Source: Davidsoniella eucalypti (taxonomy: Eukaryota > Ascomycota > Sordariomycetes > Microascales > Ceratocystidaceae). From it: 64,000 nt of DNA. Each line of letters starts with the position of its first letter. Within the stretch, counting starts at the first letter, position 1. A program made the position numbers and the translations under genes. Where the stretch lies: assembly GCA_004009845.1 (NCBI GenBank), contig RMBW01000072.1, forward strand, positions 1 to 64,000, in the 5' to 3' direction. Below are positions 44,964-55,381 of the stretch, in pieces. The notes below the pieces were generated by a model, which saw only the letters and a list, made by a program, of their open reading frames with translations, searched no databases and was not told where the DNA came from.

Positions 44964-45685
44964 AACCTTCCCTCCTACAACCCTCGGGGGGGTAACTTTG
45001 AGTTCAAGTTACCTCCCCCTTTGTCCAAAGACGAATTTTTCCCCTTCGTCGTGGGTTTTCAAGAGCGACCAGCACATATTCCCGATGCTGCTGTCCATTC
45101 TTTTTATCTTTTTAGACACTTGTCTTTATTGATGCATCGAGTATGAGGCCTTGAGCCCGACTTTTTCCTCTCTCGAGGGATGTTCTCACCAACAATCGCC
45201 CCCTTTTCGCCACACTCTCTCGCGATCGCTGGTCTCCCGAGTCACTACACACTACAAAGCTCAGGGAGACACACTCATACTCGAAGGGCAACCTATTTTT
45301 GAAGGTTCCGGAAGCCCAACCCGCGGCGCGGGAGTCTTGTCGCTGTGCCTCTACCATCGCACCCGACTCGACTACGCCAATTTTTCTCTTCTCTCGACAC
45401 TCGATCACCAGCCTCTTGGAGGCGCGTCGGATGGTGCGGTCACCTGATTACGTGGATGGTAGCCCCTTAGGGCTTGGATGATGTGGGTCTTTTTTATGGG
45501 GAATGGTTTGAGGATGTTTCGAAGTTACAGGGGGTATCCATGAAGGCGTCCTATGGAGCCCGAGAGGGTAGTCCGGACCCGGACTAGGATACGGGTGGAA
45601 GTGGATAAGATATACCGGAGACAGAAAAATCGGCACGACCGGACTCGAAAATCCACTCGTAATAGTTTAGGAAGAGAATAAATAT

Positions 45686-45717
<32 letters not shown>
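44964..45717 (+). mobile_element. Non-autonomous SINE-like element, copy C, full length
   Basis: 754 bp, from AACCTTCCCTCC through the hairpin leader to the (AAC)n tail. It is nearly identical to copies A and B, and is bounded by CACAACAGCTC at 44953-44963 and 45718-45728. Confidence 0.9.
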
Positions 45718-45719
<2 letters not shown>

Positions 45720-45728
45720 CAACAGCTC

Positions 45729-46160
45729 ATACTCGAAGGGCAACCTATTTCTGAAGGTTCCGGAAGCCCAACCCGCGGCGCGGGAGTCTTGTCGCTGTGC
45801 CTCTACCATCGCACCCGACTCGACTACGCCAATTTTTCTCTTCTCTCGACACTCGATCACCAGCCTCTTGGAGGCGCGTCGGATGGTGCGGTCACCTGAT
45901 TACGTGGATGGTAGCCCCACTTAGGGCTTGGATGATGTGGGTCTTTTTTATGGGGAATGGTTTGAGGATGTTTTGAAGTTACAGGGGGTATCCATGAAGG
46001 CGTCCTATGGAGCGGGAGGGTAGTCCGGACCCGGACTAGGATACGGGTGGAAGTGGATAAGATATACCGGAGACAGAAAAATCGGCACGACCGGACTCGA
46101 AAATCCACTCGTAATAGTTTAGGAAGAGAATAAATATAACAACAACAACAACAACAACAA
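45729..46160 (+). mobile_element. Non-autonomous SINE-like element, copy D, 5'-truncated
   Basis: 432 bp matching the right part of copies A and C, starting within the ATACTCGAAGGGCAACC segment and ending in (AAC)n. It is flanked by CACAACAGCTC on both sides. The truncation only at the 5' side is typical of target-primed reverse transcription. Confidence 0.9.
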
Positions 46161-46172
46161 CACAACAGCTCA

Positions 46173-46268
46173 GGATCGATGGTGTAGTTGGTTATCACGT
46201 TTGTCTAACAACTTCGTCTGAAGTAGCTTGGACACAAAAGGTCGGCGGTTCAAGTCCGCCTCGATTCA
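46173..46268 (+). tRNA. tRNA-Val (AAC) with intron
   Basis: The acceptor stem GGATCGA pairs with TCGATTC (46261-46267, one G-T pair). The D arm is GTGTAGTTGGTTATCAC. The anticodon stem TTTGT pairs with ACAAA, and the loop CTAACA gives anticodon AAC. An intron of about 20-22 nt follows the anticodon loop base 37. The T arm GGCGG-TTCAAGT-CCGCC is perfect. TTTT at 46272-46275 can terminate Pol III. The stacked retroelements end 1 nt upstream of its 5' end. Confidence 0.93.
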
Positions 46269-46319
46269 ATCTTTTGCATGGCTGTACATTTCAGCCAAGT
46301 CTACATACACATGATGGTG

Positions 46320-46337
46320 TTTTTTTTTTTTTTTTTT
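46320..46337 (+). repeat. Poly-T tract
   Basis: About 18 consecutive T residues, 50 bp after tRNA-Val. It could be a backup Pol III terminator or a poly(A) remnant on the other strand. Confidence 0.6.
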
Positions 46338-46537
46338 AACCTTATTCTAAAATTTGGAAAGAAAGGGTTGTTGTATATCTGTATTATATAGCTATACCTC
46401 GTCTGCTTTGCGAGGTAGGTGGGGGATACTTATGGGGTGTCTTCTAACCTGTCTATATATAGCTTTATATCAATAATATTTGACAAATGAAATGATCAAT
46501 ATTGAAAAAAAAAACAGTGACAATGTAATATCCAACA

Positions 46538-47881
46538 TTACACGTCAGATTCAGATTCAGACTCGGATTCATCCTCCTCATCATCAACATCTTGATCGGC
46601 AAGAAGCTCTTGCTCCTGCATCTCACGCCAAGTACTCCAACTCAACATACCAAAAGCCAAGATGATAAGAACGCCACCCATGAGAGACGAAGTTCCAAGA
46701 GGAGTGCCAGTGAGCATCCAGTCAACAACAGCAACTATGAAGATAGTCAAGAGAGCCGCCACACTGCTAAGTACAGGGCTCGTTAAGCTGATCAGGACAA
46801 GGAATGAGCCTGAAAAGATGGCATTCGTGGCAACGGAAGCCATGACACAAAGGCCAGTGTAGCCGGTGGGGAATTCGAAGACTTCTAATCCTGTCCAGTG
46901 TAGAATAGGCAACGGGATCCAGAGAACGAGCATGGTGAACAAGCCAATGCAAGAGCCCACGGTAGTGGCGAAGATAACGCCACGACCAGGACTGACTCCT
47001 TCAGGTGGACAGGCAAGTCTCTTGTATAAGACCTCATATAGGCCATACAGAACGGAGCCTCCACCGATAAGGACGTTGCCAAGAAACCGGTTCGACATGC
47101 CCCCCGCATCGCTGCTACTAGTACCACCGCCATACGCAACGATTAGAACACCGCCAATGGCAACCAGAACGGCGATAGACTTGTCTAGACGCAGCTTCTC
47201 TTTCAGCAACGGCACAGAAAAGGCGTAAGCGAAGAATGCAGAGCAATTGTAGATGGCGGTCAGATCAGACGGTGTCGTCATATTCACGGCAATGTACCAA
47301 CTCAAGCCAGCAATAGTGAGCGCAATAGTCAGAGTAGCAATGGTGCGTAACAAGTACCTCCAGCCCTGGAGTCTACGGTGACCCTTGGAGATATCCAAGT
47401 CCTGCAGCTCGACCATGGCCAGTGTTGAGCGCAGGAGTTGCTCGTGGCGGCGCCAGACAACCGGCCATGGCACATCCGGTTTGCGCAGACGGATAATGAG
47501 CAGTTGAAAGGGCCACAACAGCGACCACGAACTATGCGTAAAGTACATCATGCAATACGCCTTGTCCCAACCAAGTTCGCCCTGGATGAAGGCGGACAGC
47601 TCGGTCTGTATGGTAAACGAGACCAGGCTTAGCACAAGGAAGAACGAGGCATATATGTACTTGGTCCGCGCGGACGAGCGCCGCACTGTCGAGCTGAGCG
47701 CCGGACTCCGGCTACGCATCATGGAGCTCTGGCGACGGCCAGGACCGGGCCGACCGTAGCCGCTTTCACCGCGCGGGCTGGCGAGTGATGACGGCTGTAA
47801 CCTATCGTGTCCTCCGCCGGTCGAAGCATGTTTGTGGAGCAGCGGAGCGGCCGCATGCTCGCGATTTGTGCTAGGCGACAT
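46538..47881 (-). CDS. DMT-superfamily (EamA/SLC35F-like) vacuolar or Golgi membrane transporter
   Basis: A single exon, 447 residues. The first 70 residues are hydrophilic, Ser/Arg/Gly-rich and probably cytosolic. About ten hydrophobic helices follow, starting YIYASFFLVLSLVSF and including AVLVAIGGVLIVAYGGG (end of the first EamA half) and LLTIFIVAVVDWMLTG. The C-terminus is an acidic, Ser/Glu/Asp-rich tail. The arrangement fits fungal relatives of yeast Thi74/YML018C and animal SLC35F. The substrate is unknown; thiamine or nucleotide-sugar transport is only suggested by relatives. It lies just past the tRNA-Val retroelement stack and marks the return to normal gene content. Confidence 0.9.
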   Translation of the reverse strand: MSPSTNREHAAAPLLHKHASTGGGHDRLQPSSLASPRGESGYGRPGPGRRQSSMMRSRSPALSSTVRRSSARTKYIYASFFLVLSLVSFTIQTELSAFIQGELGWDKAYCMMYFTHSSWSLLWPFQLLIIRLRKPDVPWPVVWRRHEQLLRSTLAMVELQDLDISKGHRRLQGWRYLLRTIATLTIALTIAGLSWYIAVNMTTPSDLTAIYNCSAFFAYAFSVPLLKEKLRLDKSIAVLVAIGGVLIVAYGGGTSSSDAGGMSNRFLGNVLIGGGSVLYGLYEVLYKRLACPPEGVSPGRGVIFATTVGSCIGLFTMLVLWIPLPILHWTGLEVFEFPTGYTGLCVMASVATNAIFSGSFLVLISLTSPVLSSVAALLTIFIVAVVDWMLTGTPLGTSSLMGGVLIILAFGMLSWSTWREMQEQELLADQDVDDEEDESESESESDV

Positions 47882-49264
47882 GTTATTGCGTTATTGCCGC
47901 TATGGTAGTATATCGACTTTGAGATTTTATTTTGAGTATTTTAGGTGTGTTACTTATTCTTCCTGTCGGTCGGTTGAATATGCAGGAACGAGAGTTTGCA
48001 GGCTGCAAATAAAAAATAGCGAAGGAAACGGACGATGAAGAATGCAAAACGAGGGAACAGGAGGAAATGAGACGATGTCGAGATTAAGTTCGGATCGAGA
48101 AGACGAAGCGAAGGAAAAGAGGCGTTTCGGTTCCTGGAGACAAATAAAGACAATGCTGAGAATGTAGATATAGATCACAGGACGCTGTCCTTGTGCAGGC
48201 GGTGGATTGTCCCAAAGCCGGTGGGCGCGTGGCACTGCGTTCTCGTGCTTAATCGGACTCAATCGTGCTTAAGAGAGCCGAACGGGCAGCAGTACAAATC
48301 GATATTGACGTCACTGTACTTGCGCAGTCGGATCGATCTAGGGGAGGGAGTGGGATGTGATGAAACTCAGGTCCCATCGAGAAAGAGAGCGAATGAAACG
48401 GTAGTGATGTTGATTTCGGGTTTAGAATCTAGCGAGGCCTCTCTAAGAAGTCTATACGTAAGTTAAGTCAACGGCTAATAAGGAAAATAAGAGAGCAGAC
48501 TTTTTGTTATGGGAAAGAATTAATCCCAAGAGCCGTTTCATCATCTTTGTCCTGTACTTGGATCTGGCCGGCCAATTGCACTTTAACCAAAGTCACTCAA
48601 ACTCTGGCCAAAGCTAAAGGAGGCAAGTCAAGCTTTCCTTAGAGCGTTCTCTGGCTGGTTACAGGGGGTGGCAGCGCTGATAATATGCATGCATACAGAT
48701 GTACATACATAACTTTGAAGCAGCTACAGCGACCCACCCGGTCGGGACCCACTGGTTATGCGCTAACAGCTTGGACTATACTAATATGAGGCGTCCTGTT
48801 AAGGCCTAGCCCAGCTTAGAATCCAAAATATCAAAAAGAAAGCACAGACTTTTGGCCCGTCGCTGTCTCACATCACAGGCGGTCAACTAGCCTGTGGTTG
48901 GCTTTCTACACAATTTCAAGGCTTTCTGCATGTTGCATTCTGCCGTGACAACTAAGACGGAAGTTTAAATTCTACGAACCACGTCGTCTTTGTTGACTGG
49001 TCGGGAAACTATGGATATATACTTTTGAATTAAGGGTGTGCTATTCTTGCTGAACCGATACGACCAACGATCACATTCACATGAGACCAATGACTAGGAG
49101 AATATGCTTGCTTACTGCCCAGCCAATGCCAACGCAGCAGTTCAGCCCTTCATCCTGTTTGTTCATGTATAGTTCATTCAAGCCAACGGTACGTGTGCTT
49201 ACTGGCTGAAAAGAGCCTTCTGGGTGTCATACTCATACTCAACCACAAGTACTAGTCGGAGCGC
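47882..49264. other. Intergenic region
   Basis: Upstream side of the transporter gene. Several ORFs of 60-100 codons without recognisable content. No gene supported. Confidence 0.5.
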
Positions 49265-49927
49265 AGAATGATATTGTACGAGTCTTGGTACAGTGTTGGT
49301 CGCACTCAGTTGCTGTGCTTGCAAGTCATGGCAATCTCAGCAACCTCAAAGGCAGTGAAGTTGCTAATACCAAAGGTCGCAAACTTGCCGGCCTTGTGCA
49401 GCTTGTCGATAGCGGCAAGAGTCTCGGAAAAGGGAACTACACGATCCTATAACGAATCAGTTGGTCAATGAATTCTATAGTTCCAGTAGAAGAACCTAGT
49501 TCATAATGTGGTTGCTTACAGCAGCATGTAGATATAGGATCTATTTGGCTGATAAGTTAGCTCTATGTCTCAACAATTCCACTTGTAGAAATATAACTTA
49601 CATCAACGCATTCAGTCCCGAGCTCTGCTAAGCTAATATCTGCAGATGCAATCACATTTTCGGGGGTGTTGATACCAGATTTCCATGGATACTCGACCTT
49701 GGTTGCCAACTTCAGACCTCCTTCCATCCAACTTGGCGAGTAACTCCCTCCTGCTTGCCGCCACAGCAGACTCTGGCAGTGTCAATTTCGTTGTAGCCGT
49801 GCTCCTGGAAGATATCAAGGCAGGTCGTGTATTCCCCAAGGCTAGTCACACGGGCGGTGCTGGTACCTGCAGGGCCAAAGGTCATTAGAACCAGGATGAT
49901 GCGAACAGTCTTAGTAACAACAGACAT
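49265..49927 (-). pseudogene. Decayed aldo-keto reductase (AKR7, aflatoxin-aldehyde reductase-like)
   Basis: Minus-strand reading starts MSVVTKTVRIILVLMTFGPAG and keeps family blocks: HGYNEIDTARV, GLKLATKV, INTPENVIASADISLAELGTECVDV, ILYLHAADRVVPFSETLAAIDKLHKAGKFATFGISNFTAFEVAEIAMTCKH (read in pieces). Damage is clear. A frameshift near 49715-49725 breaks GWKE-GLKLATK. The conserved Tyr of DTARVY is Cys, and a TGA near 49305 stands where the family has Trp (followed by VRP). The C-terminal half is gone. Two or three intron-like gaps (GTAAGT/TATAG) remain. The Asp and Lys catalytic context is partly kept, but the gene cannot make an active enzyme. Confidence 0.85.
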
Positions 49928-51774
49928 CTTAGCGTTTGGTAGAGCGTTTGTTTAATGGTTGTGGTAATAAGTGATAGTAGAGACACGAGATCCAAGTTCT
50001 GAACAAAGATTAATATTTGCTTATATTCAAGATGGGGTCATATCTCCAGAAACAATTCATCTATATATGGAAACCATCTTCTTATATAACATCGCGAGGT
50101 ATCGTGAGCCCCCCCTCTCTTATTGTCCAACTATCACTGTATATTGATACCTTCCTTAATATCTCGTTATCCTTAACTCCTGTATTGCAAGGCGCTTCTG
50201 GCGCTGTGCTCCGTTAAAAAAAACTCCATCATGAACTATTCCACTTAACTACGATCTCTAAGTCCGAAACTATAGTATGATATGAATTTCATTATCTAAA
50301 CTACTTAGCTTAACTCCATCTCCATTTAGGGTTTATTGGTATAGCCCTAAACCTGTATATATTATCAGAGCGTTAGGAACGATGATTTGTTCTAAGCTTG
50401 ACTACGTATATTTGGCTACTAAACTACTCCATGGATAGTGTTACGGCTCTTGCACGGAAGCCCCACGATATTGAGATAGTTATTGGGGTATGCATTTACG
50501 GACAATATCGACACAATATACTTACTTATGTGAGGAGCTGATATAGGCATATTTCTCTATCAGATATAATGACTACTTTAGTACATTGAAAGTTAATATC
50601 CAAGCTATAATGGACTGTCGCCTCTGCAATCGGCAAGTTTTTCTTGGGCAACGCCTTGTATTGTTTACTAACACATGTTTTTGACAGCACATGTCTATGA
50701 CAACGCAACTCAAGGCGGAAAAAGTTCCTGATCACGATAACCTGTTGGTGGCACAGCTGCTGTAATACGTACACAAGATAGGGCATGTAGATAGCTAGCT
50801 AGCTGACTATTCGCTGGCCAGCTGGTGCCAGGTAAGCAATAAGCAACATGGCTCACATCTCTCGGGTGTGAGGAAACACAGGCAAAAAGCTTGGCATCTT
50901 GTAGCCGCATGTGTGTGTATCGACGTCATATCTTGGCCGCCGCGTGTTGTTTTGCCCACAATGCAATGCATGTTTGCGTTTGGGAATATGGATTCTTTGG
51001 ATTCGTTTGGCGAGAGTGCTGGTTGGATATCTGTATATAATACTTGCTCAGCTACTGTGATAAGAAATAATATGGAGTTGGTCCGTCAGCCTGCAGAACA
51101 GTATTCAATAGTTGTACTTGTACATGTATGTACTCTTATTGGTCTTGTTTTGAGTATACTGAAATAGAATTTCCGACGGACGTTGTTGGCTCTGACTACA
51201 TATAGACGCGCGCTCCTTCCTCCTTCGGAATTTCTGTTCCCTCTCCCCCGCTATACAGCGAAAAAGAGGAACTGTGCAAAAGAGCGATTGCCCCGTCACT
51301 TTTCAGATCGATCAGTTTCAATTTTGAGCCTGTTCCTTCCATTCCAGGCCAAATCTTTGGACGAGCTGGTTTCATTTTTCGGGTTCTCCTCTAAACGAAC
51401 GATTCAGCCATTGTATATGAACTCAATTACTGTAGGCTTTTTTTTTCTCTTGGAGTTTCTTAAGCAGTTTTGACCTTTATAATATCCCAAGCTTTCGTCG
51501 GTATAACTGGCATTACATTGTCTCTTTTTCTTGGAGGATTATTTTTGGAGGATAAACCCTAGTCAAATCATCGCCGATATCACGCTGCCGTCGTCTTTGT
51601 TAGCTAGCACTTGCGTCATCAGGGCCGTTTCTCTATCACTGGCTTAAGCGAAGCACAGCAGAGCCTCTTTGTCTTCTGCTGCATCTGCCTCTATCTATTC
51701 GTCTCTATTCTTTAGTCTAACTATCGTTTTCCTTTGTTGACCCCGAGCTTCGGTCTACGCTCATTATCGCAACT
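49928..51774. other. Intergenic region upstream of NPT1
   Basis: About 1.8 kb without supportable genes. The last 550 bases are pyrimidine-rich and likely hold the NPT1 promoter and leader. Confidence 0.5.
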
Positions 51775-53320
51775 ATGGACTTCAACAGCTCGTCGCCGTA
51801 CCCTGAGGGCGTCATCTCGTTCTTGGACACTGATCTGTACAAGTTGACGATGCAATGTGCAGTCCTAAAATACTTCAAAGATGTGCCTGTTACCTACTCA
51901 TTCACTAACCGGACGCCCGAAAAGAAGCTTTCCAGAGAAGCCTACAAGTGGCTCGATGAGCAAATTAGAAGTAAGTCGGCAGGGTAATATGGCTCATGGC
52001 TATGATTCATATAGCACCCTAGCTATAATCCTGCGTATCTAGGACACTCGCATTAACAACATCTACAGAACTCGGTAACATCAGCTTGACAAATGAAGAG
52101 TACACCTTCCTCAAGAGCCATTGCGACTACCTAACGCCCGAGTACCTCGAATTCCTCAAGGAATTCCGTCTGCGGCCACGTGACCAGGTCAAAGTGACCT
52201 TTGTGCCGGTAGTTGAAGATGACGGCTCCGACGCCGTGATCGGTGATGCTCAGATCGCCATCAAGGGCACGTGGTGCGATACTATCCTCTACGAGATCCC
52301 GGTCTTAGCCTTGACCTCTGAGGCTTTCTTCCGGTTCATGGACACAGACTGGGACTACGAAGACCAGGAGCAAAAGGCCTTTGACAAGGGTATCCGCCTT
52401 CTAGAGGCCGGTTGCACCACCTCCGAGTTCGGCACCCGCCGCCGCCGTGACTACCACACACAAGCTCTTGTGTTCCGTGGTCTAGTCAAGGCCAGCAATG
52501 AGGCCGAAGCCAAGGGTTTACCTGGCAAGCTGACGGGCACTAGTAACGTCCACCTAGCTATGCGCTTCAATATCCCACCCGTCGGCACTGTCGCCCATGA
52601 ATGGTTCATGGGCATTGCCGCCATCCATGGCGACTATGCCACGTCGACCGAGATGGCTCTACGTCATTGGGTCGGCGCGTTTGGTGGTAAGCTCGGCATT
52701 GCGTTGACAGATACCTTTGGCACGCCAGAGTTCCTGCGGTCGTTTAGCCTACCGATCAAAGACGTCGACGGCTCGGACCATAAGAAGTTCCGGGGTGAAG
52801 ATGGAAAGGTACAGACATATGCGCAAGTTTTCGCTGGCGTGCGGCAAGACTCGGGTGACCCAGCGACATATGTCCGTGTCCTAGCCGAGTACTTCAAGAC
52901 TACACAGACTACCGATAAGAAGGTGATTGTCTTCTCCGACTCTTTGAACATCGAGCGTTGCATTGAGTACAAGAAGATTGCCGAAGATCACGGCTTCATT
53001 CCTACATTTGGTGTCGGCACATATCTGACCAACGATTTTGTGCATAAGACCACCGGCACCAAGTCTACGCCCATGAACATTGTCATCAAACTCAGCTCCG
53101 CAGGCGGTAGACACGCTGTGAAGATTAGGTATGCACAGCTTTCATGTCTCTGGTGTATTCTAATACAGCTAATAATTTTCTGTATAGTGACAACTCGGGT
53201 AAAAACACAGGCGACCAAGACACAGTCCGCAAAGTCAAGGAGGAACTTGGCTATGTCGAGCGTGATTGGAAAGACGGCGATGAATCGTCCCGCTGGGGCA
53301 AGGAGGGAGCTAAGATCTAA
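51775..53320 (+). CDS. NPT1: Nicotinate phosphoribosyltransferase
   Basis: Exons 51775-51970, 52069-53128 and 53188-53320 (1389 nt) encode 462 residues, in the normal range for fungal Npt1. The N-terminus has the family start ISFLDTDLYKLTMQCAVLKYF. Later blocks are EFGTRRRRDYHTQALVFRG (phosphate binding), GTSNVHLAMRFNIPPVGTVAHEWFMG, FSDSLNIERCIEYKKI and FGVGTYLTNDF. Residues in the arginine-rich and AHEW segments belong to the active site in the family. The enzyme joins nicotinate and PRPP in NAD+ salvage (Preiss-Handler pathway), in nucleus and cytosol. The last 44 residues appear only when the third exon is used. Confidence 0.97.
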
Positions 53321-53737
53321 AGAAAACGATATCGGGCCCAAGATCCACAAACCACGCACCTGATGCTGATATCCTGTCCGTGATTCTCACGTAGCGGTTT
53401 ATCCTTTGATGTTATGTTCTTTCTTCGCGTAACTTCCGCTACGCTTCCTGATTTTTTTTATTACTCTATTTTTTTGATGCTCTTGATGATTCAAATGACT
53501 TCCTTAAGCGTGGTATCACGATATTATGCGTTTTAGTTATATGCTATCAATCTCAAGTGACATGAACATATCGTAAGGTTGCGAGTCTTATGGCGTAACT
53601 GTAGCAAACTTGAACTGATAACGATAAAGCAAAGAGCCCCGCAATTATCTCATGTGGTCAGCCCAGAATCCACACACCCTAATATTAGCCTTTCTAACTC
53701 ATGCAAGCGCTAATACACATCGTCACAACCTTCCACC
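53321..53737. other. Short intergenic region
   Basis: 3' UTR of NPT1 and promoter of the metallo-beta-lactamase gene. No gene. Confidence 0.6.
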
Positions 53738-54751
53738 ATGGCCCCGGCAAAGTTTGCACAGGCGCTTCCACAATCGACGCGCTCAGAAGTACTCGAATGG
53801 ACGCTTCCTAAGCCGTTCAACCAGCTTGTGCTGACGGGCCGGTCCCGCGCTGGCTGGCACACATCGTTCATCATCCCGCAACTAGACATTGTGCTTGACG
53901 TGGGCTATGTAGTCAACAAGGTGCGGCCCAACCAGATCTTCATCACCCATGGCCACACTGACCACTCGGGACGTGTCCCCGTGTTTATCAGCCGCACGCG
54001 GTGTCCCGACATATACTGCCCGGCAGAGCTTAAGGCTGCTGTCGATGCATATGCCATGTATAGCCGCGTGATGAACGAGGGCGGTAATGTCGGTCCGTGT
54101 AAACCGGAGGGCGCCGTGGAGCAAGATGGAGGCGACGACGGCGCGGCAGAGGAGGACGAGGATGATGGGCGTGGTCCGCCGGGACCAAAGTGGCTCGATA
54201 CGCACATGTCATTTGGGTTAAAGGCAGGCGACGTAGTCCCCCTACGCAAGATCAAATCCAATATCACCGCCACTGCGTTCAACTGTGACCACACGGTGCC
54301 GTGCATTGGCTACGTTTTCTCGCAGGTAAACCAGAAGTTGAAGCCGGAGTACGTTGGACTCAAAGGTCCCGAACTCAAGGCATTGCGTCAGTCCGGCGCC
54401 GAGATCACTGCTCCTGTCAGCGCTGATATTTTTGCCTTTTGCGGCGATACGACTACGAAGCCTCTGGAAACAGAGCCGGAATGGCTCGTGAACGGAATCC
54501 CCGTTGTCATTATCGAGTGCAGTTTCCTCCGGCCCGAACATATTGCGCAGGCCCGCAAGACAAAGCACGTGTATTGGGGCGATCTAGAGCCCATCATCCG
54601 AAAATGGCCCAAGACGACATTTGTTCTTATGCACTTTAGTCTAAGATACTCGGACAAGGATATTAGAGACTTTTTCTACGAGATGGAAAATCCCCCGCCA
54701 AACATGGTTATATGGTCGGACGGATGCCGGGACGACGATGCCAAGAACTAG
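53738..54751 (+). CDS. Metallo-beta-lactamase-fold hydrolase (RNase Z-like family)
   Basis: A single exon, 337 residues. Early lactamase strands read SFIIPQLDIVLDVG, followed by the metal-binding motif FITHGHTDHSG (HxHxDH) near residue 70. Further ligands are likely the His of FNCDHTVPCIGYVF near residue 190 and the Asp of FAFCGDTTT near residue 230. The C-terminal MHFSLRYSDKDI supplies a late His. An acidic insertion (about residues 128-148) interrupts the fold. The family resemblance is to short RNase Z-like proteins of plants and fungi; true tRNA 3'-end processing is not shown by the sequence. Confidence 0.85.
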   Translation: MAPAKFAQALPQSTRSEVLEWTLPKPFNQLVLTGRSRAGWHTSFIIPQLDIVLDVGYVVNKVRPNQIFITHGHTDHSGRVPVFISRTRCPDIYCPAELKAAVDAYAMYSRVMNEGGNVGPCKPEGAVEQDGGDDGAAEEDEDDGRGPPGPKWLDTHMSFGLKAGDVVPLRKIKSNITATAFNCDHTVPCIGYVFSQVNQKLKPEYVGLKGPELKALRQSGAEITAPVSADIFAFCGDTTTKPLETEPEWLVNGIPVVIIECSFLRPEHIAQARKTKHVYWGDLEPIIRKWPKTTFVLMHFSLRYSDKDIRDFFYEMENPPPNMVIWSDGCRDDDAKN

Positions 54752-55381
54752 ATAGATGGATGAAATCAGCAGCCAAAAATAGCCGAGTATATAGTCAAGA
54801 AATCTAAATACGTGCACGTGATGAGTCACGTGATAGAGATATGTTCCTAAAGTAGACAAATTGGGTATCCACCTAAGCGTTGCGACAGCCAATGAGAGAC
54901 GGAATAGCTTTTTTTCCTAGGTAGCTGCGCGCTCTTAGCTTGTGCTCGACGCGTCGCATCACGCGTCCCTTCCCAAACCTTGCAGAGCGCATTAAATCTC
55001 ACGATCAAATCAAATTCTTTAACTTTTCGCGTAAATGACAACGCGTGTCTTCTCCATTTTCAGCTAGTTATAGCGCTAGGAAAGAAAGCTTCATTCAACC
55101 AAGACAAGAAAACAGGCTGGTTAATCTTATCTATGCCGCCCTGCCTTGGATAACAAAAAGCAAGCAGTTTGTGTTGCTCTAGTAGAAAAACAATCAAATC
55201 GGCCAAGCCTGCAATAGCCCGTTTCGATTCTGGCTGTCGCCAATTCTTCTTTGCTTGTCAACAAATCTCGAGCCGCCCACGAAAACCCGAGGAACGTCTC
55301 TGGAGCCGGCAATTCCCTTCTCCCTTTTTCTGTGTTGTCCGTCGCCAATTGGATTGTGACGCCGCTTCACAATTAATTGCC
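54752..55381. other. Intergenic region upstream of the APSES gene
   Basis: Holds the promoter of the Mbp1-like gene. ACGCGTC occurs near 54950 and 54961 and ACGCGT near 55038; these contain the ACGCGT core recognised by MBF-type factors, and the gene here encodes such a factor. No ORF is supported. Confidence 0.5.
54948..55044 (+). promoter_or_regulatory. Cluster of MluI cell-cycle box cores (ACGCGT-like)
   Basis: GACGCGTC lies near 54948-54955, CACGCGTC near 54960-54967, and AACGCGTG near 55039-55046, all 330-440 bp before the APSES start codon. In yeasts and filamentous fungi MBF complexes bind ACGCGT, so self-regulation is plausible. This is inference. Confidence 0.45.
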
